This document shows, one piece after another, positions 38,987-42,920 of a DNA stretch of 42,920 bases. Both the position numbers and the translations under genes were made by a program. Within the stretch, counting starts at the first letter, position 1; each line of letters opens with the position of its first letter. A model generated the notes under the pieces. The model saw only the letters and a list, made by a program, of their open reading frames with translations. It was not told where the DNA came from and did not search any database. Origin of the DNA: Gnetum montanum (Eukaryota > Streptophyta > Gnetopsida > Gnetales > Gnetaceae); NCBI GenBank assembly GCA_015680685.1, contig MNCI01010451.1:229996-272915 (forward strand), written 5' to 3'.

Positions 38987-40395
38987 TCAACACCCTAGTC
39001 CACTTTTATCATGCGGACTTCTTCCTTGCCCAAGAACCATCCAAAGGAACTCTTTACCTTTAACCATCCTTTCATTTACAATTTTGGCATCTACAAGTTC
39101 TTCCTTAATCAGCTCATAAGACTTGGTTAGCTCTTTATTTTTAGCCCTAAGATCATATATTTCTTTTTTGAGTTTAGGAATTGTTATATTTAATGAAGAA
39201 ATATCTTGATCCTTGGTTTTTATTTGTTTAGTCAACTTTACACAAAGACTTTGAAATGATAAGAGTTCCTTACACAATAGGTCATACTTCTCTTCCTCAT
39301 TCTTAGATTGATCATCATCTGAGATGCTAGCAACATCATTTGTGAGAGCCATACAGATGAAGTATGAATCTTTTGCATCTTCTTCCACCTCTTCTTCACT
39401 TTGTTATCCATCATCCCAACTTGTGTAGAAATTGGTCTTTTTTGAATTCACATCATTCTTGTCTTTCCTTTGTAACTTGCCATTTCTAGGACCTTCAGAG
39501 GTCACATGGCCTCTCCCACCATAAATCCAACATTTTATCAACAAATAATCAAAATTATAGTTTGATGAATACTTACCTTTAACCGTGTCCTTAATGTTGG
39601 ATTGGCTATATCCTTGTTGATAAATATTCTTGCCTCTTTTTCTTGCAAGTAGTCATTGAACTCTTCTTGAAATAAGAGTTATCTCCTCTTTGCTACTCAC
39701 ATCTTGCTCAATAGGTGATTTATTTTCCTTGGAAGTTGATTTTAGGACAATGGGCTTTTCTTTTATTATTCCTTCACTTATAAGATTCATTTCATAAGCA
39801 ATAAGGGTGCTCTAGAGTTCTTCAAATTTTAAGATTGAAAAGTCCCTAATTTCTTCCATTACTATAACCTTAGGTCTAAACTTAGGTTGGAGTGTTTAAA
39901 TCATTATTATTATCACATTAATCTTAGGTAGATCCTTGCTAGTACCCCTAATTGCTACAACTAAATCATTACCCCTAGAAAAATAATCTTTTGTCTTTTC
40001 ATCTTTTCTCATTCTAAGTTTGTCATATTCACTTTGCAAAATCAAAAGTTTAGATTGTTTAACTATGGATGTGCCCTTGTAGGTAGATTCTAATGTTTCT
40101 CAAATTTCTTTAGCAATTCTACATTTAACTATTCTATTAAATTTAGATTTATTTAATGCACAATATAATTTTTTCCTTTGAAATCATACATAAACTTATC
40201 TCTTTCTTCTGATGTCCACTTGCTCCATGGTTTGAGGGCCTTTGTTGCACTCTCAACTAGTGGTGTGTATCCTTCGAGAATGGAATCCCAAACCTCAAAC
40301 TCCATTGATTCAAAGAAGCCCTACATGCCTGCCTTCTAGTAGCTAAAATTGAACCCATCGAACATAGGTGGCTTGTTGTACGACATCCCCTCCAT
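38987..40395 (-). pseudogene. gag of copia element D
   Basis: ATG complement at 40393-40395. MSYNKPPMFDGFNFSY (usual copia gag opening 'Pp.FdG.nf.yWk.rM'), then FEVWDSILEGYTPL, TLESTYKGTSIVKQSKLLIL, LRMRKDEKTKDYF, LQPKFRPKVIVMEEIRDFSI. The knuckle region reads CWIYGGRGHVTSEGP, decayed from C-x2-C-x4-H-x4-C. The last open part (38987-39388) has SYFICMALTNDV, an acidic stretch and a Lys/Glu-rich coiled coil (LKKEIYDLRAKNKELTKSYE), the usual tail of this gag type. At least six breaks. Confidence 0.8.
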
Positions 40396-40436
40396 AGTTC
40401 ACTCTTGAATGTTGATGTTAAGTGCAAGAGTACCAA

Positions 40437-40448
40437 GCTCTAATACCA
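40437..40448 (-). promoter_or_regulatory. Initiator-tRNA-Met-type primer-binding site of copia D
   Basis: Minus strand TGGTATTAGAGC, one transition from the standard plant copia site TGGTATCAGAGC, about 42 bases upstream of the gag ATG. Confidence 0.85.
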
Positions 40449-40450
40449 TT

Positions 40451-40476
40451 TGATAACCAAGAATATAGAAGGAAGG
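40451..40476 (-). repeat. 26-bp remnant of the 5' LTR end of copia D
   Basis: Minus strand ends ...cttggttatCA two bases before the primer site, where the LTR must end. It is cut at 40476 by element C. It does not closely match the end of the 3' LTR at 34917, so the pairing of these two LTRs is not proven by sequence. Confidence 0.5.
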
Positions 40477-41410
40477 TGATGGGATGCGATATCGCATGGA
40501 CCGCGATATCGCATGGACCGCGATATCGCGGCCATCGCAATATCGCGTATGCAATATCGCATCCTCCCCCACGATATCGCGTACGCAATATCACGGTGTG
40601 TCGTCATAAATATAAATAAGAGGCGGCTCTCCCTTGTTTCCTCATCCTAGGCTAGAAGTAGGGAAACTCTGGCAAATTGATCACTCCAAAGATAGAATAT
40701 TTTCCATGTGCCAGCAGTAGGAGTCCTAAAGTGAACAGATCTTTATTCGAGCAACATTATTCCTGAACACAAGTTGTGTACAGCAATAAAGACGAACTTC
40801 CTGGATAAACCTTGCAGTGCATGGAATAGGATTTTATTTAATGTTATTTATTGCTTTCTCTCTCACCCTTATCTCCTAGTAATTCAGAATGAGTACAACT
40901 TGATTACGGGCATTTAAGGATGTGTACAGATAATCAAGGAATGGATGCTCATTGCACTTAGGCTAGATTAGATTCTGTCAACCCTTTCCTCCTAGTTAAG
41001 TGCTTCAGTACGACCACTTCGAGCACATGCATTACGCGTGGTGATCCAAGCAACAATTAGCATTTGGTAGCCACGGTTGCACTGGTTCAAGGTGTGTACA
41101 GTAAGTGGGAACGGATGCTGACGCTAGGTAATTTAGACTTAGTTCATTAGTTAGAGTTAGTAATTAGTTTCTCAACCCTTCACCTCAATAGCATAGAAGA
41201 CACAAAAACATAAAAACTATAAAAATCATATACCTCGGATTTACTTAACCATACACCGTGACAACTACAAGTAAGTCTAGGAAGACAATGAATAATTAAC
41301 CTAAGTATTCCATGGGGCATGTAGGCACTTAGTCTGCGGAGTTTGACCAGATCACGCGTGCTACGCTTGTATTCGTATGGTTGAGTGTAGGGGTATCTCG
41401 CCACTCATCA
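40477..41410 (+). repeat. 5' LTR of element C
   Basis: 934 bp, TGATGGG...ccactCATCA. Shared blocks with A: 'acagatctttattcgagcaa', 'gcaataaagacgaacttcc' (poly-A region) and 'gggtatctcgccact' at the end. TATAAATA at 40611. Confidence 0.9.
40484..40618 (+). promoter_or_regulatory. GATATCGC palindrome array and TATA box in U3 of LTR C
   Basis: Seven copies of (G/A)ATATCGC or GATATCAC-like variants between 40484 and 40605, several as the full palindrome GCGATATCGC, directly upstream of TATAAATA (40611-40618). Members A and B have a different motif (GTTGATGCATCA type) in the same place. Confidence 0.8.
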
Positions 41411-41411
41411 T

Positions 41412-41429
41412 TGGCACCGTTACCGGGGA
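41412..41429 (+). promoter_or_regulatory. tRNA-Asp-type primer-binding site of element C
   Basis: TGGCACCGTTACCGGGGA, two transitions from the tRNA-Asp complement TGGCGCCGTTGCCGGGGA. Confidence 0.92.
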
Positions 41430-41551
41430 CTAAGTGTTTGTGTGCTGAATTGAACATAGGATATCACTCACATCGTTGGGAGCCTAAAAGAACCTTCAGG
41501 TTAATTAAAGAAAAAATTTATATAATGGTAACAGCACACCAATAAGACATA

Positions 41552-42920
41552 ATGTCTTCATCTTCTTCTCACAAGAGCAACTCACCACCTAAGGACCATA
41601 CACGAAACAGTCGACAATCAAAAACACATAACCGAAATCCGCAAAGTCCTCAACAATACTGGATAGTCTATACTCATCCCGATGAGTATATTCCAAACTT
41701 TACCTTTATCCTCCATCAAGATCAACACCTACGATGGAGAAATTTGCAAGGTAACATCATGTTACCTCTAAATCAATCAGTCCCCAACATGCTCCTCCGT
41801 GCTTTAGCACAGATCGGCATGACTTAGCTCTATGCTGAATACATTATAGGCAACTTTGATACAAGGGATTATCATCCCATAGAAGCACAACGTATAAGGG
41901 ACTCAAGGCAGGAGAGCCAACATACACTATTAAAGGGCAAAGAGGTCCCGCACGTCCTTAGCGAAATAGGAGATGGTGAACCACTTATAACGAGTTCACT
42001 ATCAAAAGATGTTTCTCCTCCTAACAATGGTGAGGAGGTTGGGTATCAGAACCTACAATCAACGATACATAACATTGGTTCTGACCCCCATGAACACCAA
42101 CTATTCACAAAAGGAACAACAACTCATAATAAGGACAAGCACTTTGATCGTCACCACGATTGGGGCCATAGCAGCCGAAGAGAAGGTAAGAAGCATCACC
42201 ATGGTGATGGTTTCCCTTCCTCTTCTCCTTCATCTCATCACTCACCCTCTCCTTCCACATCTAGGTGTAGCCATCACGAGCATAACGGTGAGGATAGAGG
42301 TAGGAAAAATGAGAGACCTCGACGAGAGAGTCGAGAGAGAGGAAAAGGGCACGAACAAAGGGAAAGTAGGGAACAACATAGACATCATAGGCGTCATGAA
42401 AGAGATGATCATGACGAGCCCCTACTTGTAACCCGAAGTATGCTAAACATAACGGAGGCAGTAAGAATCCCAACAAGGCATTTAAAAGATAGTCGGATCA
42501 AGCGTTTAGACATGAACAACATCCCAAGATTTGAAGGGGGATACAACGCTGATCTGCAGCATCATTTATAGGCATTCCACGATACCTGCACCTTGCAGAA
42601 CATAGAAAATGAGTGGCAAAAACTTAAGTTGTTCCCCAGGATACTCACTAAAGAAGCAGAGAGTTGGTACCGGTCCTTAGAACCGGACACCATCAGGAGG
42701 TGGAGTACGATGATAGAACTCTTCAACGATAAGTATCAAACGTACTCCAAAGTGTCTAATTTGCGTAAGAAGATCCAAGGCTAGAAACAAGGTAATCACG
42801 AACCCTTGGATGCTGCCATGGCCTGCTACTACACATTGTTACATCGTTGCCTGGGCCATGGGTACACTCAACGAGATCAACTTCGCCACATCGTAGATGG
42901 GCTCAGACATGAGACGAGGA
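41552..42920 (+). pseudogene. gag of element C (3' end outside window)
   Basis: Starts MSSSSSHKSNSPPKDH at 41552. WIVYTHPDEYIPNFTFILHQ, then QHLRWRNLQGNIMLPLNQSV (N-terminal module). A Ser/His/Arg-rich linker (about 42110-42420), better in the frame reading HHHGDGFPSSSPSSHHSPSP. Capsid: MLNITEAVRIPTRHLKDSRI, KRLDMNNIPRFEGGYNADLQ, ENEWQKLKLFPRILTKEAES with WYRSLEPD, FNDKYQTYSKVSNLRKKIQG, then YYTLLHRCLGHGYTQRDQLR. Only three in-frame stops, all TAG (about 41825, 42568 and 42782); two align with Gln or other sense codons in sister copies. No zinc knuckle before the window ends. Confidence 0.82.

Larger units (their letters stand above)
36074..40450 (-). mobile_element. Interior of copia element D, gag plus accessory ORF, no pol
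   Basis: Right to left: primer site, gag with zinc-knuckle remnant and coiled-coil tail, an AuxRE-like array with TATA box, an accessory ORF, then the purine tract and 3' LTR. Protease, integrase, RT and RNase H are all absent from the 4.4 kb, so D is a non-autonomous, gag-only copia derivative. It is inserted in the gag of element B, with its upstream end interrupted by element C. Confidence 0.75.
40477..42920 (+). mobile_element. Ty3/gypsy (Athila-like) element C, 5' part, continues beyond window
   Basis: 5' LTR 40477-41410, primer site and most of gag, plus strand. The least decayed of the four family members: the primer site has only two changes, the gag frames are long and CpG-rich motifs persist in U3. 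It is inserted into the upstream end of copia D; the left flank is GAAGG (40472-40476). Confidence 0.88.

Noticed and set aside
1-42920. tRNA, rRNA, CRISPR arrays or bacterial-type operons
   Set aside because: None seen; repeats present are LTRs, short tandem duplications and promoter arrays, not spaced direct repeats of CRISPR type.

Overview
The window is plant nuclear DNA from a large, repeat-rich genome. It consists almost entirely of decayed, nested LTR retrotransposons plus one relic of a cellular gene, the C-terminal part of a Yellow Stripe-Like (YSL/OPT) metal-chelate transporter. There are no bacterial operons, and the base composition is AT-rich. Ty3/gypsy elements of Athila-like character (tRNA-Asp-type primer site, an FMDDFSTYG polymerase motif) lie beside Ty1/copia elements (tRNA-Met-type primer site). 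A seed plant is certain from the content; a gymnosperm is my guess from the deep, old nesting. One N flanked by a 46-bp exact repeat shows this is an assembled scaffold.

Layout, left to right. (1) 1-3801: copia element E, plus strand: LTR tail, gag remnant, long non-coding interior with a 115-bp tandem duplication, and a full 3' LTR. (2) 3804-3872: C-rich tract. (3) 3873 to about 8311: gypsy element H, minus strand, with gag, protease, RNase H and an integrase tail but no reverse transcriptase. (4) 8623-12286: copia element G, minus strand, with both 394/395-bp LTRs. (5) 12287-12790: YSL C-terminal relic, minus strand. (6) About 12880-18320: Athila-like element F, minus strand, lacking its 3' half. 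(7) 18321-18756: copia gag fragment J. (8) 18757 onward: Athila-like element B, whose 5' LTR is split by element A. (9) 19259-32650: element A, 13.4 kb, two LTRs and a 5-bp target duplication AGGAT. (10) 32656-34916: the rest of B's 5' LTR and its gag, cut off by D. (11) 34917-40476: copia element D, minus strand, same family as E, with gag and an accessory ORF but no pol. (12) 40477-42920: element C, Athila-like, the least decayed copy, running off the window.

Insertion order that can be read: J, then B into J; A into the 5' LTR of B; D into the gag of B; C into the upstream end of D. F also sits next to J.

The most interesting pattern is regulatory. Each family has its own array of short palindromic or inverted motifs in U3 just upstream of the TATA box. 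In gypsy A and copia D a related copy of that array plus a TATA box also occurs inside the element, ahead of a 3' accessory ORF. In A the internal copy shares a 19-bp block with the LTR. In D the array is built from TGTCTC/GAGACA, the textbook auxin-response core. This suggests that unrelated retrotransposons separately express an accessory protein from an internal promoter resembling their own LTR promoter.
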